A stretch of 64,000 nt of DNA from Paenibacillus pinisoli (GTDB lineage: Bacteria > Bacillota > Bacilli > Paenibacillales > Paenibacillaceae). The DNA lies in assembly GCF_003605435.1 (NCBI RefSeq), contig NZ_QXQB01000004.1, positions 558,001 to 622,000 of the forward strand, in the 5' to 3' direction. Positions 26,521-34,348 of this stretch are shown in pieces; within the stretch, counting starts at the first letter, position 1, and every line of letters begins with the position of its first letter. A program made the position numbers and the translations under genes. The notes under the pieces were generated by a model, which was not told where the DNA came from, searched no databases, and saw only the letters and a list, made by a program, of their open reading frames with translations.

Positions 26521-27629
26521 AGCATAAAGTTCTGGGCGTCATTAATCTGATCCATGAGGCGGATGAGTTGGAGCGTCTGACGCAAAGCCGATGCCTGGCG
26601 ACCGTGCCTTTCGGCGCAAGATACCGGCTCATCGACTTTGCCCTCTCAAGCATGGTCAATTCAGGCATTAGCCAAGTCGCGGTATTCGCGCATACCAAAT
26701 ACCGGTCGCTGATGGACCACCTTGGCTCCGGCAAGCATTGGGATCTCCAGCACCGGCAGAGCGGGCTGTTCATTCTCCCGCCGGCAACGGATGATATCCA
26801 GGAGATCAGCAGGGGAGACTTGTACCATTTCTACCAGCACAGGGATTACTTCGAGCGCTCCTCGCGGGAGTATGTCGTCATTGCCCGCAGCCATATGGTG
26901 TGCAATGTCGACTTTGAAGAGGTTATCAGCTCGCATCTGAAGCAGGACGCCGACATCACGATTGTGTGCAAGCGCGAGCTCCAGCCATCGCAGGGAAAGG
27001 CGCGCAAGGTAAAGATGGCGGAGGACGGACGGATTACCTCCATCCAGGATCATTACGGCCGCATGCTCAGCGATATCGTATCGATGGAGATGTACGTGAT
27101 GCGGAAGGAGCTGCTGATGGAGCTGGTCGAGACGTCGCTTGCGGAGGGCCAGGACCATCTGGTGCGGCATGCGATCTTCTCGCGGCTGGGACAGCTTAAG
27201 GTGTACGGCTACATGTACGAAGGTTTTCTGGGGGTAGTCAATACGCTGTCCAGCTATTACGACCACAGCATGTCTCTGCTGCAGCCAAAGGTATGGAAGG
27301 AGCTGTTCAACCAGCCGGGACCGGTCTATACAAAGGTCAAGGATGAACCGCCAGCCCGCTATTCGTCAGGTTCCCATGTATCCAATTCACTTATTGCCAA
27401 CGGCTGCCGCATCGAAGGGACTGTGCTGAACAGCATATTGTTCCGCGGCGTGCATGTGGAGAAGGGCGCGCTGGTCAAAGACAGTATTATTATGCAGAAC
27501 GGGAAAATCGGGGAAAACAGCTTTGTGACAAGCTGTATCTTGGACAAAGATGTGCAGGTTGAAGAAAATCGCGATCTTCGCGGGACGGAAGCCATGCCCT
27601 TTCTTGCAGGAAAGAAGCGGGTCATATAG
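26517..27629 (+). CDS. glgD: Glucose-1-phosphate adenylyltransferase regulatory subunit GlgD
   Basis: The 370-residue partner of GlgC in Bacillota, known in Geobacillus and Bacillus to form a more active heteromer while having little activity alone. The start [19 protein letters not shown] lacks the GGxGxRL nucleotide signature of GlgC, while the following [21 protein letters not shown] keeps the fold. It overlaps glgC by four bases. A GC-rich hairpin without a T run follows its stop. Confidence 0.94.
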   Translation: MKHKVLGVINLIHEADELERLTQSRCLATVPFGARYRLIDFALSSMVNSGISQVAVFAHTKYRSLMDHLGSGKHWDLQHRQSGLFILPPATDDIQEISRGDLYHFYQHRDYFERSSREYVVIARSHMVCNVDFEEVISSHLKQDADITIVCKRELQPSQGKARKVKMAEDGRITSIQDHYGRMLSDIVSMEMYVMRKELLMELVETSLAEGQDHLVRHAIFSRLGQLKVYGYMYEGFLGVVNTLSSYYDHSMSLLQPKVWKELFNQPGPVYTKVKDEPPARYSSGSHVSNSLIANGCRIEGTVLNSILFRGVHVEKGALVKDSIIMQNGKIGENSFVTSCILDKDVQVEENRDLRGTEAMPFLAGKKRVI

Positions 27630-27634
27630 CGCGG

Positions 27635-27678
27635 CTGCGGGGTCCGGAGCGGACAGTTCGCTGTCCGGCCCCGCTGCA
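27635..27678 (+). repeat. GC-rich hairpin between glgD and glgA
   Basis: CGGACAG-TTCG-CTGTCCG is a perfect seven-pair stem with a four-base loop, enclosed by outer GCGGGG and CCCCGC arms. There is no T tract, so it is more likely an mRNA stability or processing element than a terminator. Confidence 0.6.
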
Positions 27679-27700
27679 CGGATAGGAGGCGTTCAATCGG

Positions 27701-29164
27701 ATGAATGTGCTGTTCGCAACTTCGGAGGCAGTGCCGCTCGCCAAGACCGGCGGGCTGGCGGATGTAGCCGGCGCGCTGCCCAAAGCGCTTAACGATCGAG
27801 GGATGGATGTCAGAGTCATTATGCCGAAGTATGAGGAAATACCGGATACGTATGCGGCAGAGTTCACATTCCTTGCGGCGTTCCAGGTCAACTTCGGATG
27901 GCGCAATCAATATTGCGGCCTGCTGACTGCAGTCATTGACGGTGTGGTCTATTATCTGATTGACAATGAATATTATTTCAGGCGCAAAGGACTGTATGGA
28001 TACGGAGACGATGCGGAAAGGTTTGTGTTTTTCTGCTATGCGGTCATGGAAGCCGCCCGCTACATGGATTTCAAGCCGGATATCGTGCATGGCCATGACT
28101 GGCAGACGGGCCTTATTCCGTTTCTGCTGCGGACGAGATATGCATTCGATCCCGCATGGGCTTATGTGAAATCGGTGTTTACCATCCATAATTTGAAGTA
28201 TCAAGGCTTGTTCGGCATAGACCTGATCAAAGAGCTGACCGGAGCCGGCGATGACATGTTTGTGGCGGAAAAGCTGGAATTCCATGGCGCGGCAAGCTGC
28301 ATGAAAGGCGGCCTCGTCTATAGCGATCGCTTGACGACCGTCAGCGAATCCTATGCTGCAGAAATACAGACCGCCTATTACGGCGAAGGACTGGATGAAT
28401 TGCTGCGCTTCCGAAGCGGGGAGCTGTCGGGTATCGTCAATGGGATCGATGAAGAGCTGTTCGACCCGATGAACGATTCCGTCTTGCATACGCCTTACCG
28501 GAACTCCCTACCGCGCAAGCGCAAAAACAAAGTGGATCTTCAGAGTGAGCTGGGACTTCCGCAATCTGCGGACATTCCGTTGATCGGAATCGTGTCGAGA
28601 CTGGTGGAGCAGAAGGGCTTCGATCTGATTGCGGCAACGCTGGACGAACTGCTTCAGGAGGATGTGCAGCTGGTTGTGCTGGGCTCCGGCGAATGGCGTT
28701 ATGAAGAGCTGTTCCGCGATGCCGCCGGGAGATATCCGGACAAGGCTGTGTTCTGGCATGGCTACAGTGATCGGATGGCAAGGCGCATCTACGCAGCCTC
28801 AGACCTGTACGCAATGCCATCCAAGTTCGAGCCTTGCGGACTAAGCCAATTAATTGCGCTGAGATACCGCTCTGTTCCCATCGTACGGGAAACGGGCGGG
28901 CTAAAGGATACCGTCCAGGCTTACAACGAATATACTGGTGAAGGCAATGGCTTCAGCTTTGCCAATTATAATGCGCATGATTTCTTGTATACGGTGAAGA
29001 GAGCGCTGGCGCTATACCGGCAGGAGGAGGTCTGGAGGCGTATCGTGGACAACGGCGCGCGCTTGGACTACAGCTGGGCCAGCTCCGCCAAAGCCTATGC
29101 CAGCTTGTATGCGCAGCTGTTGACTGAGCGAAAGGAGAACGAACCATGGCCCGTCATCTTGTAA
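27701..29164 (+). CDS. glgA: Glycogen synthase (ADP-glucose type)
   Basis: A GT5 enzyme of 487 residues that extends glucan chains from ADP-glucose. The N-terminal ADP-binding motif is PLAKTGGLADVAGALPKAL; VHGHDWQTGLIPFLL, LTTVSESYA and the C-terminal PSKFEPCGLSQLIALRYRS with VRETGGLKDTV complete the family pattern. TAGGAGGC lies upstream of ATG 27701. Its 3' end overlaps the GH15 gene by 19 bases. Confidence 0.96.
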   Translation: MNVLFATSEAVPLAKTGGLADVAGALPKALNDRGMDVRVIMPKYEEIPDTYAAEFTFLAAFQVNFGWRNQYCGLLTAVIDGVVYYLIDNEYYFRRKGLYGYGDDAERFVFFCYAVMEAARYMDFKPDIVHGHDWQTGLIPFLLRTRYAFDPAWAYVKSVFTIHNLKYQGLFGIDLIKELTGAGDDMFVAEKLEFHGAASCMKGGLVYSDRLTTVSESYAAEIQTAYYGEGLDELLRFRSGELSGIVNGIDEELFDPMNDSVLHTPYRNSLPRKRKNKVDLQSELGLPQSADIPLIGIVSRLVEQKGFDLIAATLDELLQEDVQLVVLGSGEWRYEELFRDAAGRYPDKAVFWHGYSDRMARRIYAASDLYAMPSKFEPCGLSQLIALRYRSVPIVRETGGLKDTVQAYNEYTGEGNGFSFANYNAHDFLYTVKRALALYRQEEVWRRIVDNGARLDYSWASSAKAYASLYAQLLTERKENEPWPVIL

Positions 29165-31107
29165 TCGGCAACGGAAAGCTGCTTCTGAACTTAGATCAGC
29201 ATTGTTTTATACGCGATATCTACTATCCCTATGTCGGACAGCTTAACCATGTTGGAGGACATTACTGCCGTCTGGGAATCTGGGTGGAAGGCGTATTCTC
29301 ATGGCTGGATGAGCCGGAATGGAACTTCGATCTGGATTATATCGAGGATTCGCTTGTGACGAATATTACCGCCAGCAATGACAGGCTTGGGGTGGAGCTT
29401 CATATGAATGACGGCATCCACCAGCGGGAATGCATCTATATCAAGCGCGTTCTGGTGCGCAACAAACGGGATGAAGCGAGGGAAGTAAGGCTGTTTTTTC
29501 ATCAGGATCTGATGATTGAAGGGTCCGAGGTGGGCGATACTGCGGTCTATTATCCTGACAACCATACGCTGTATCATTACAAGCGGTCCAATTATTTTAT
29601 GTTTAACGGCTTCTCCGACGAAGGCGGCATGATGCAATATTCGACCGGCATCAAGAGGTTTCAGTCGGCGGAGGGCACATGGCGCGATGCGGAGGACGGC
29701 GTCCTGATGGGCAATACGATCGCGCAGGGCTCTGTGGACAGCACGATCAGCTTCCGCTCGCGCGTCGAAGGGCATTCGGAGAAGACATTCTATTACTGGA
29801 TGTCGATCGGGCGGAACCTGGAGGAAGTGAAAGAGCTTAATCAATACGTGCACGAGAACCATCCCGAGAAGCTGCTGAGCCGGATGGTGGTGTATTGGAA
29901 CCACTGGCTGCGCAGATCAGAGACGGAACTTGGCGACCTCCCAGCCAAGGTTGTCAAGATGTTCAAGCAGAGTTTGCTGCTTGTCCGTACGCAGGTAGAT
30001 GAAAGAGGCGCTATTCTTGCAGCGAACGATACGGATATTCTTCAGTACAACCGGGACCATTACAGCTATATGTGGCCCAGAGACGGTGCTCTGATTGCGG
30101 ACGCTATGTCTATGGCGGGCTATCAGAGCGTCATTGCGCCGTTCTTCCACTTCTGCGCAACAGCTCTCGCGCCGGGAGGCTACTTGTACCACAAGTACAA
30201 TCCGGACGGAACAGTAGGCTCCAGCTGGCACCCGTATATCGTCCAGGGAAGCAAGCGGATTCCGATCCAGGAGGACGAGACGGCGCTTGTCCTGTTCGCG
30301 CTTTGGAAGGACTATTCGCGCAATGGCGTCATCGAGCTTCCTCAGTCGCTCTACAGCAGCCTGATCCGCAAATCGGCTTCCTTCCTGAGCGAATATATCG
30401 AGCATTCGCTGTCTTTGCCTAAGCCGAGCTACGATCTGTGGGAGGAGCGGTACGGCATCTGGACCTATACGGCGGCTTCCGTCTATGGCGGATTGATGGC
30501 GGCGGCATTCTTCACGGATCTGTTCGGAGACTATGAGCGAAGCGACCACTACAAGAGTACCGCGCAGACGATCAAGCACGGCATTCTGACCCATCTATGG
30601 GATGAGGAGACGGGCCGCTTCGCCCGCGGGCTGATTCAGAAGGATAACCGCTGGGTGAAGGATATGACGCTGGAGAGCAGCCTGTTCGGCGTGTTTGAAT
30701 TCGGCGTATTGCCAGTGGACGATTACCGGGTAGCCCAGACGATGCAAGCGATCAAGCATGATCTGCGCGTCAAGACGGATGTGGGCGGCATCGCAAGGTA
30801 TACAAACGATTATTACTTCCAGCAGTCAGGCGAAATAGATAAAGTGCCGGGCAACCCTTGGATCATCTGTACGCTATGGGTGGCAAACTATGAGATTGAC
30901 GCCGCAAGCTCGCTGGAGGAGCTGGAAGAGCCGCGCAGGACGCTGGAATGGGTTGCAAGTCATGCTCTATCAAGCGGCATGCTGCCGGAGCAGCTGAATC
31001 CGTATGACGGCACGCCGCTGTCTGTCGCTCCGCTGACCTGGTCGCATGCCACGCTGGTGCAAAGCGTATGCAAATATGCGGAGAAGTACCAAAAGCTGTC
31101 CCGATAG
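29146..31107 (+). CDS. Glycoside hydrolase family 15 protein (glucoamylase-like)
   Basis: A 653-residue cytoplasmic protein; no signal peptide. GH15 enzymes remove glucose from non-reducing ends of alpha-glucans or trehalose with inversion. An N-terminal beta-sandwich (IRDIYYPYVGQLNHVGGHY) precedes the (alpha/alpha)6 catalytic domain. Motifs include HYSYMWPRDGALIADAM, the DLWEERYGIWTYTAASVYGG segment with the likely acid Glu, and the C-terminal LNPYDGTPLSVAPLTWSHA. Coupling to glgA suggests a role in glycogen or maltodextrin turnover. Start supported by AAAGGAG. Confidence 0.9.
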   Translation: MARHLVIGNGKLLLNLDQHCFIRDIYYPYVGQLNHVGGHYCRLGIWVEGVFSWLDEPEWNFDLDYIEDSLVTNITASNDRLGVELHMNDGIHQRECIYIKRVLVRNKRDEAREVRLFFHQDLMIEGSEVGDTAVYYPDNHTLYHYKRSNYFMFNGFSDEGGMMQYSTGIKRFQSAEGTWRDAEDGVLMGNTIAQGSVDSTISFRSRVEGHSEKTFYYWMSIGRNLEEVKELNQYVHENHPEKLLSRMVVYWNHWLRRSETELGDLPAKVVKMFKQSLLLVRTQVDERGAILAANDTDILQYNRDHYSYMWPRDGALIADAMSMAGYQSVIAPFFHFCATALAPGGYLYHKYNPDGTVGSSWHPYIVQGSKRIPIQEDETALVLFALWKDYSRNGVIELPQSLYSSLIRKSASFLSEYIEHSLSLPKPSYDLWEERYGIWTYTAASVYGGLMAAAFFTDLFGDYERSDHYKSTAQTIKHGILTHLWDEETGRFARGLIQKDNRWVKDMTLESSLFGVFEFGVLPVDDYRVAQTMQAIKHDLRVKTDVGGIARYTNDYYFQQSGEIDKVPGNPWIICTLWVANYEIDAASSLEELEEPRRTLEWVASHALSSGMLPEQLNPYDGTPLSVAPLTWSHATLVQSVCKYAEKYQKLSR

Positions 31108-31343
31108 CTACCTATTATCTCCATGTTCCAGTCCAAAAACGGCGCAAGTAATAGGGTTCAGCGTCTGTTGAATTCCGAGGTAAGGCGGGAAATCGGTAAA
31201 CAACGGCGACCGCTGCCGCTTCCTCCGAACATTTCTTGCTTCGTTTGATTCGGCAAAGGCCGAAAGTACAGTTGGGACTGTACTATTAGGGAAGCAACGG
31301 GTAAGCCGGCCATGAATCAAGATTTCCTCGAATGTTGAATCAA
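31108..31343. other. Intergenic sequence after the glg operon, no credible gene
   Basis: The only long open frame here (minus strand, 70 residues) has no supported start and no recognisable family. It contains a perfect inverted repeat AGTACAGT-TGGG-ACTGTACT at 31265-31284. The stretch may be a dispersed intergenic repeat, which cannot be checked within one window. Confidence 0.35.
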
Positions 31344-31394
31344 GAAAGCCTTCAAATCCGCTGCAAGAGCGGACTTGAAGGCTTCTTCTTTTTT
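31344..31394 (+). terminator. Intrinsic terminator downstream of the glg operon
   Basis: GAAAGCCTTCAAATCCGCT and AGCGGACTTGAAGGCTTC form a long stem with loop GCAAG, followed by TTCTTTTTT. It lies 237 bases after the GH15 gene and is the first good terminator of the glg unit. Confidence 0.8.
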
Positions 31395-31480
31395 GAAGTC
31401 TTATCTAGAGTGGGGGCTGCAAAACGAACAAAAACTATTTTGACACAGATCTTGCTTAGGTGCTGAGGCGTGGTCCTAAT

Positions 31481-31866
31481 TCGAGTTTCTCGGGTTGCAG
31501 TTGCTCGGGGAGCAACTCGGACAGTTGTAAGCCGAGTTTCTCGGGCTGCAGTTGCTCGGGGAGCAGCTCGAACTGTTGTAAGCCGAGTTTTTCGGGTTGC
31601 AGTTGCTCGGGGAGCGACTCGGACAGTTGTAAGCCGAGTTTCTCGGGTTGCAGTTGCTCGGGGAGCAACTCGGACAGTTGTAAGCCGAGTTTCTCGGGTT
31701 ACAGTTGCTCAGGGAGCAACTCGGACAGTTGTAAGCCGAGTTTCTCGGGTTGCAGTTGCTCGGGGAGCAGCTCGAACTGTTGTAAGCCGAGTTTCTTGGG
31801 TTGCAGTCGCTCGGGGAGCAGCTCGGAAAGTTGTAAGCCGAGTTTCTCGGGTTGCAGATACTCGGG
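31481..31866. repeat. Tandem array of 51-bp hairpin-rich repeats (about 7.5 copies)
   Basis: Units begin at 31481, 31532, 31583, 31634, 31685, 31736, 31787 and 31838 (partial), an exact 51-bp period. Each unit holds two hairpins: CCGAG-TTT-CTCGG and GTTGCTC-GGG-GAGCAAC. A third pairing, CTCGG with CCGAG of the next unit, is also possible. Changes between units fall mostly in loops or give G.U pairs. Because 51 is a multiple of three, several reading frames stay open on both strands, but none has a ribosome-binding site. No spacers, so not CRISPR. Confidence 0.93.
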
Positions 31867-31889
31867 AATGCTCTAAATACAAGCACACG

Positions 31890-32033
31890 CTCTTAATTGT
31901 GTTTTATAAGCTTGCAGCATGGCGTTACACCCACCCACGCACTCTTAGCTGTGTATTACGGCTTGCAGCAAGACGTACAGCCCCGCGCAAATTCTCTAAG
32001 CTGTGTTTTTTATGCTTTGCGGTTCATACTTCC
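31890..32033. repeat. Degenerate 52-bp direct repeat, three copies
   Basis: Three related segments start with CTCTTA, CTCTTA and CTCTAA at 31890, 31942 and 31994. Each continues with a TTGTGTTTTATAAGCTTGCAG-like stretch (for example GCTGTGTATTACGGCTTGCAG). They directly follow the 51-bp array but are unrelated in sequence to it and more diverged. Confidence 0.6.
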
Positions 32034-32280
32034 TTTGGGCACATAATGAGATTTTCCCAAATGGCATCGTAGATGACCGAGAGACGCTACTTCTTACAAT
32101 TAGCGGCGGTGTGCGGCACGAACTAATCTCAATATTGGACGCTTTCAAATTGGGCGCTTTCAAGAAAATAACGTTGCTCTACAACGTTATTTTTTGTCAT
32201 TCTGCTCCTTCGACGCGATCAACAGCGTGAGGCACAACTACTCGCTTTTAGGACGGTCGCAATGCATTTTTCTTCCCAAT
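32034..32280. other. Intergenic sequence between the repeats and gerPE
   Basis: No credible gene. An open frame at 32003-32230 begins inside the degenerate repeat, lacks a ribosome-binding site and reads through a terminator hairpin. The sequence is AT-richer than average and holds that hairpin at 32167-32195. Confidence 0.5.
32167..32195. terminator. Probable bidirectional terminator, end of the gerP operon
   Basis: A perfect 10-bp stem AATAACGTTG, loop CTCTA, CAACGTTATT followed by TTTT. The minus-strand side also ends in a T-rich run. It is about 85 bases beyond the stop of gerPE. Confidence 0.8.
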
Positions 32281-32808
32281 TTATGAATTAATATTTAGGT
32301 TTGCATCTTCATCTTTATGAAGCAGCTGTTGTTGTCCGCCTGGGGTTCCTGGTCTCGTGATGCTTTCTTTCGGATATTGCCGGATATGCTTGATGCGAGA
32401 TTGTCCGGTAATGCAATGCCCGTTCCCGAAGTGAATGCTGGAAGAGTTGCCCGCGGCGATGACGCGGACAAATCCGACGCGTATGCATGGATCGCAATGC
32501 GTCTTGCTCGTCCTAATGACACGCCCCGCCTCGAATTCGGGATCGACTAGTACGGGATCCGGCCTTGAGAAGATGCGGTATGATTCGAAGTATACATCGC
32601 CGGACTTGGCGTGGTCTTCCTTGCGCTGAACAGCAAGGGCCTTAAGCCGCATGTCCGTTCTGCAGCGGTCGCCGAACTGGACGGCGGTGGCGGTAGCGGC
32701 ACTGATGATGCAGACCGCTCCGATCTGGGAGGTGCGTGTCTTATGCTGCGTAGAACAGACTTCTTCTGTGCCTGCATCAGCATTATCGCGGATTGACATT
32801 GGCTTCAC
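32281..32808 (-). CDS. gerPE: Spore germination protein GerPE
   Basis: GerP proteins are needed for germinants to pass the spore coat. This 175-residue product has the GerPE pattern: TSQIGAVCIISAATATAVQFGD near the start, KSGDVYFESYRIFSRPDP in the middle, and VRVIAAGNSSSIHFGNGH then SRIKHIRQ near the end, with a longer C-terminal tail than I expect. The start is probably GTG 32808, with GAGG eight bases upstream and a 26-base overlap with gerPD; ATG 32799 is the alternative. It appears to be the last gene of the operon. Confidence 0.85.
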   Translation of the reverse strand: MKPMSIRDNADAGTEEVCSTQHKTRTSQIGAVCIISAATATAVQFGDRCRTDMRLKALAVQRKEDHAKSGDVYFESYRIFSRPDPVLVDPEFEAGRVIRTSKTHCDPCIRVGFVRVIAAGNSSSIHFGNGHCITGQSRIKHIRQYPKESITRPGTPGGQQQLLHKDEDANLNINS

Positions 32809-33007
32809 CGATCGCCTCTCTAGCGCCCTCCGGCTCCGGCAAAGGAGCGAGCGGGCCGACGATGACCGACTCCGGCGGCGTATCGAACATGGAATACAGC
32901 GCTACGCAATCGGTATCGCCAACCTGCAGCATCGAAGAGCTGGATATGCCGAGCACGTCGATCTGACCGACTGCAAGCGAATGGTTCGTGACATGAAAAT
33001 GAAACAT
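32783..33007 (-). CDS. gerPD: Spore germination protein GerPD
   Basis: A 74-residue protein matching the GerPD family: an N-terminal HVTNHSLAVGQIDVLGISSSSMLQVGD-like segment, seen here as VTNHSLAVG and ISSSSMLQVGD, then MFDTPPESVIVGPLAPLPE, which is the most characteristic stretch. It starts two bases after gerPC and overlaps gerPE. Acts in the coat with the other GerP proteins. Confidence 0.92.
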   Translation of the reverse strand: MFHFHVTNHSLAVGQIDVLGISSSSMLQVGDTDCVALYSMFDTPPESVIVGPLAPLPEPEGAREAIGEANVNPR

Positions 33008-33009
33008 CG

Positions 33010-33744
33010 TCAGCTTCCTCCGTTCATGGGATTGCCGGCCTTCAGGCTGCGCATGTAGCTGTCGATCGCGCTTTCTGCATCGCGCTTCGTCTTATCATAG
33101 ACGCGATCGGCAATGAGGTCGGGGTATAGTTCGACCGTATCCGTACTATCCTTTGCCTGCATCTGCCAATAAAATTGGATGCGCGTAGGCATCTGCTTCC
33201 GGACATCTTCCAATATAATGCGGCGGTGATAAGGGTCAAGAGGCAAATCGAGCTCCTTCTCGCACTTGAGCAGCGATTGATGGGCTTCGGTATCTAGAAA
33301 TCGGGTGATGCGCCGATAGATATTGTTGTAAGATTCCGGCGGCGGCGTAATAGCGGGGCTCGCTGACGGAAAAACATTACCGCCGCCGCCCTGCCCGACC
33401 GAAAATTGGTCAATATTGCCGGAACCGCCATTGCCGCCGTTTCCGCCATTCCCTGCGTTGCCCCCTAGGCTTCCGTTGCCGGATTCGGCACCGAACGCCT
33501 CGCTGTCCGGTAGAGACATGCCGATGTTAAGCGTTCCTTCCAGCTTCTCGACCTTGAGCTGATCAAAATGATATTGAATATTTTCAACCGTGTAAGCCGG
33601 CTTGGTCTCGAGCTGCTTCAACTGCTTGCACAAATCGTCAACTGTACATTCCAGCCGCTCAATCCGCTCCTGCTGGGACTTCAGCCTCTTCATGACTTCG
33701 TATGACCAAGCCTGCCAAGGAGACAGCTGTTTTTCATCCTTCAT
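33010..33744 (-). CDS. gerPC: Spore germination protein GerPC
   Basis: The longest GerP protein, 244 residues here. It begins with a coiled-coil region (VMKRLKSQQERIERLECTVDD) and ends with the GerPC-like C-terminal domain (YHRRIILEDVRKQMPTRIQFY). Between them is a Gly/Asn-rich low-complexity linker of about 30 residues (GNAGNGGNGGNGGSGN), which probably accounts for it being longer than the B. subtilis protein. ATG 33744 is nine bases after GGAG; a TTG at 33753 lies too close to that site. Confidence 0.87.
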   Translation of the reverse strand: MKDEKQLSPWQAWSYEVMKRLKSQQERIERLECTVDDLCKQLKQLETKPAYTVENIQYHFDQLKVEKLEGTLNIGMSLPDSEAFGAESGNGSLGGNAGNGGNGGNGGSGNIDQFSVGQGGGGNVFPSASPAITPPPESYNNIYRRITRFLDTEAHQSLLKCEKELDLPLDPYHRRIILEDVRKQMPTRIQFYWQMQAKDSTDTVELYPDLIADRVYDKTKRDAESAIDSYMRSLKAGNPMNGGS

Positions 33745-33785
33745 CCTCTCCAACTCCTCTCTTCATGCGGCAGGCTTTTTGGCTG

Positions 33786-33986
33786 CTATGCCGGATTAGG
33801 CAGCGGAACGAATGAGAGCGGATTCTCCTCCAGCATTGGAGCGGGACCTGTGAACCCGCCTGTATTGTACAGCTGGGAGAGGGAGCGGATCGCTCCCGCG
33901 CTTCCAATCTGCAGAACAGAGCTGTTCGATACGCTGTCAACGCGTATCTGATGAATTGTAATGGTCTGATTGATCGTCCAGCTCAT
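33786..33986 (-). CDS. gerPB: Spore germination protein GerPB
   Basis: A 66-residue protein with the GerPB hallmarks INQTITIHQIRVDSVSNSS, VLQIGSAGAIRSLSQLYNTG and the Pro-rich end VPLPNPA. Its ATG overlaps the last codon of the preceding gene by four bases (ATGA), showing translational coupling. Second gene of the gerP operon. Confidence 0.94.
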   Translation of the reverse strand: MSWTINQTITIHQIRVDSVSNSSVLQIGSAGAIRSLSQLYNTGGFTGPAPMLEENPLSFVPLPNPA

Positions 33987-34216
33987 GCAATGTTTGCTCC
34001 GTTCGGCACGTTGGTGTTGTCCTGAATATCGGGATCAAGGGTGTTGGTGGAGCTGACGGCGTTGTTGGAATTCGTTAAGCTGCCTGTCAGGAAGGAACCG
34101 GAACCGGCATACGTTTTTGTATTGCTGGACGGCGTAACTTGCAATGCATCTCCGAACTGGACGATGGAAGAAGATCCGACGCTTACGATTTTGACAAATC
34201 CGACTACAGCTGGCAT
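33983..34216 (-). CDS. Spore germination protein, GerPA/GerPF family (first gene of gerP operon)
   Basis: A 77-residue protein starting MPAVVGFVKIVSVGSSSIVQ at ATG 34216, behind GGGGAGTGA, with an SGSFLTG motif and the ending NTLDPDIQDNTNVPNGA. GerPA and GerPF are paralogous. The position is that of gerPA, but VQFGDALQVTPSSNTKTYAGSG reads, from memory, more like GerPF. No separate gerPF is found at the other end of the operon, so this may be the only member. Confidence 0.88.
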   Translation of the reverse strand: MPAVVGFVKIVSVGSSSIVQFGDALQVTPSSNTKTYAGSGSFLTGSLTNSNNAVSSTNTLDPDIQDNTNVPNGANIA

Positions 34217-34248
34217 GACTTCACTCCCCGCAATCATCTGGTATACCG

Positions 34249-34276
34249 TATCTTATGACGGCATTCGCCCATAGGT
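34249..34276 (-). promoter_or_regulatory. Sigma-K-like promoter of the gerP operon
   Basis: On the minus strand CATAAGATA (34257-34249) fits the sigma-K -10 consensus CATAnnnTA. An AC dinucleotide at 34276-34275 lies 17 bases upstream, as in sigma-K -35 elements. The gerP start codon follows about 33 bases downstream. gerP in B. subtilis is known to be mother-cell, sigma-K transcribed. Confidence 0.65.
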
Positions 34277-34312
34277 GAATTCGGCCTTCAGTATCCTGCG
34301 GCTGGGCGCCGG

Positions 34313-34321
34313 CATATGGTA
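34313..34321 (+). promoter_or_regulatory. Possible sigma-K -10 element of the Hsp20-like gene
   Basis: CATATGGTA matches CATAnnnTA on the plus strand, 27 bases before the GTG start at 34349. A convincing -35 AC is not seen at the right distance, so support is weaker than for the divergent gerP promoter. Confidence 0.4.
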
Positions 34322-34348
34322 TAAAGAACGGGGAAGGAGGGACGCTCT

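Noticed and set aside
31108-31320. 70-residue minus-strand open frame after the glg operon
   Set aside because: No supported start, no recognisable motif, and it contains a perfect hairpin.
31481-31866. CRISPR array
   Set aside because: The units are contiguous with no unique spacers, and no cas genes are in the window.
31456-31886. Four open frames over the 51-bp repeat array, including a Ser/Cys-rich 17-residue repeat protein on the plus strand and a Leu/Glu-rich one on the minus strand
   Set aside because: The period is a multiple of three, so frames stay open automatically. None has a ribosome-binding site, the minus-strand Leu-rich frame is broken by a stop in the fifth unit, and the hairpin arms explain the conservation better.
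32003-32230. 75-residue plus-strand open frame
   Set aside because: It begins inside a degenerate repeat and crosses a terminator hairpin.
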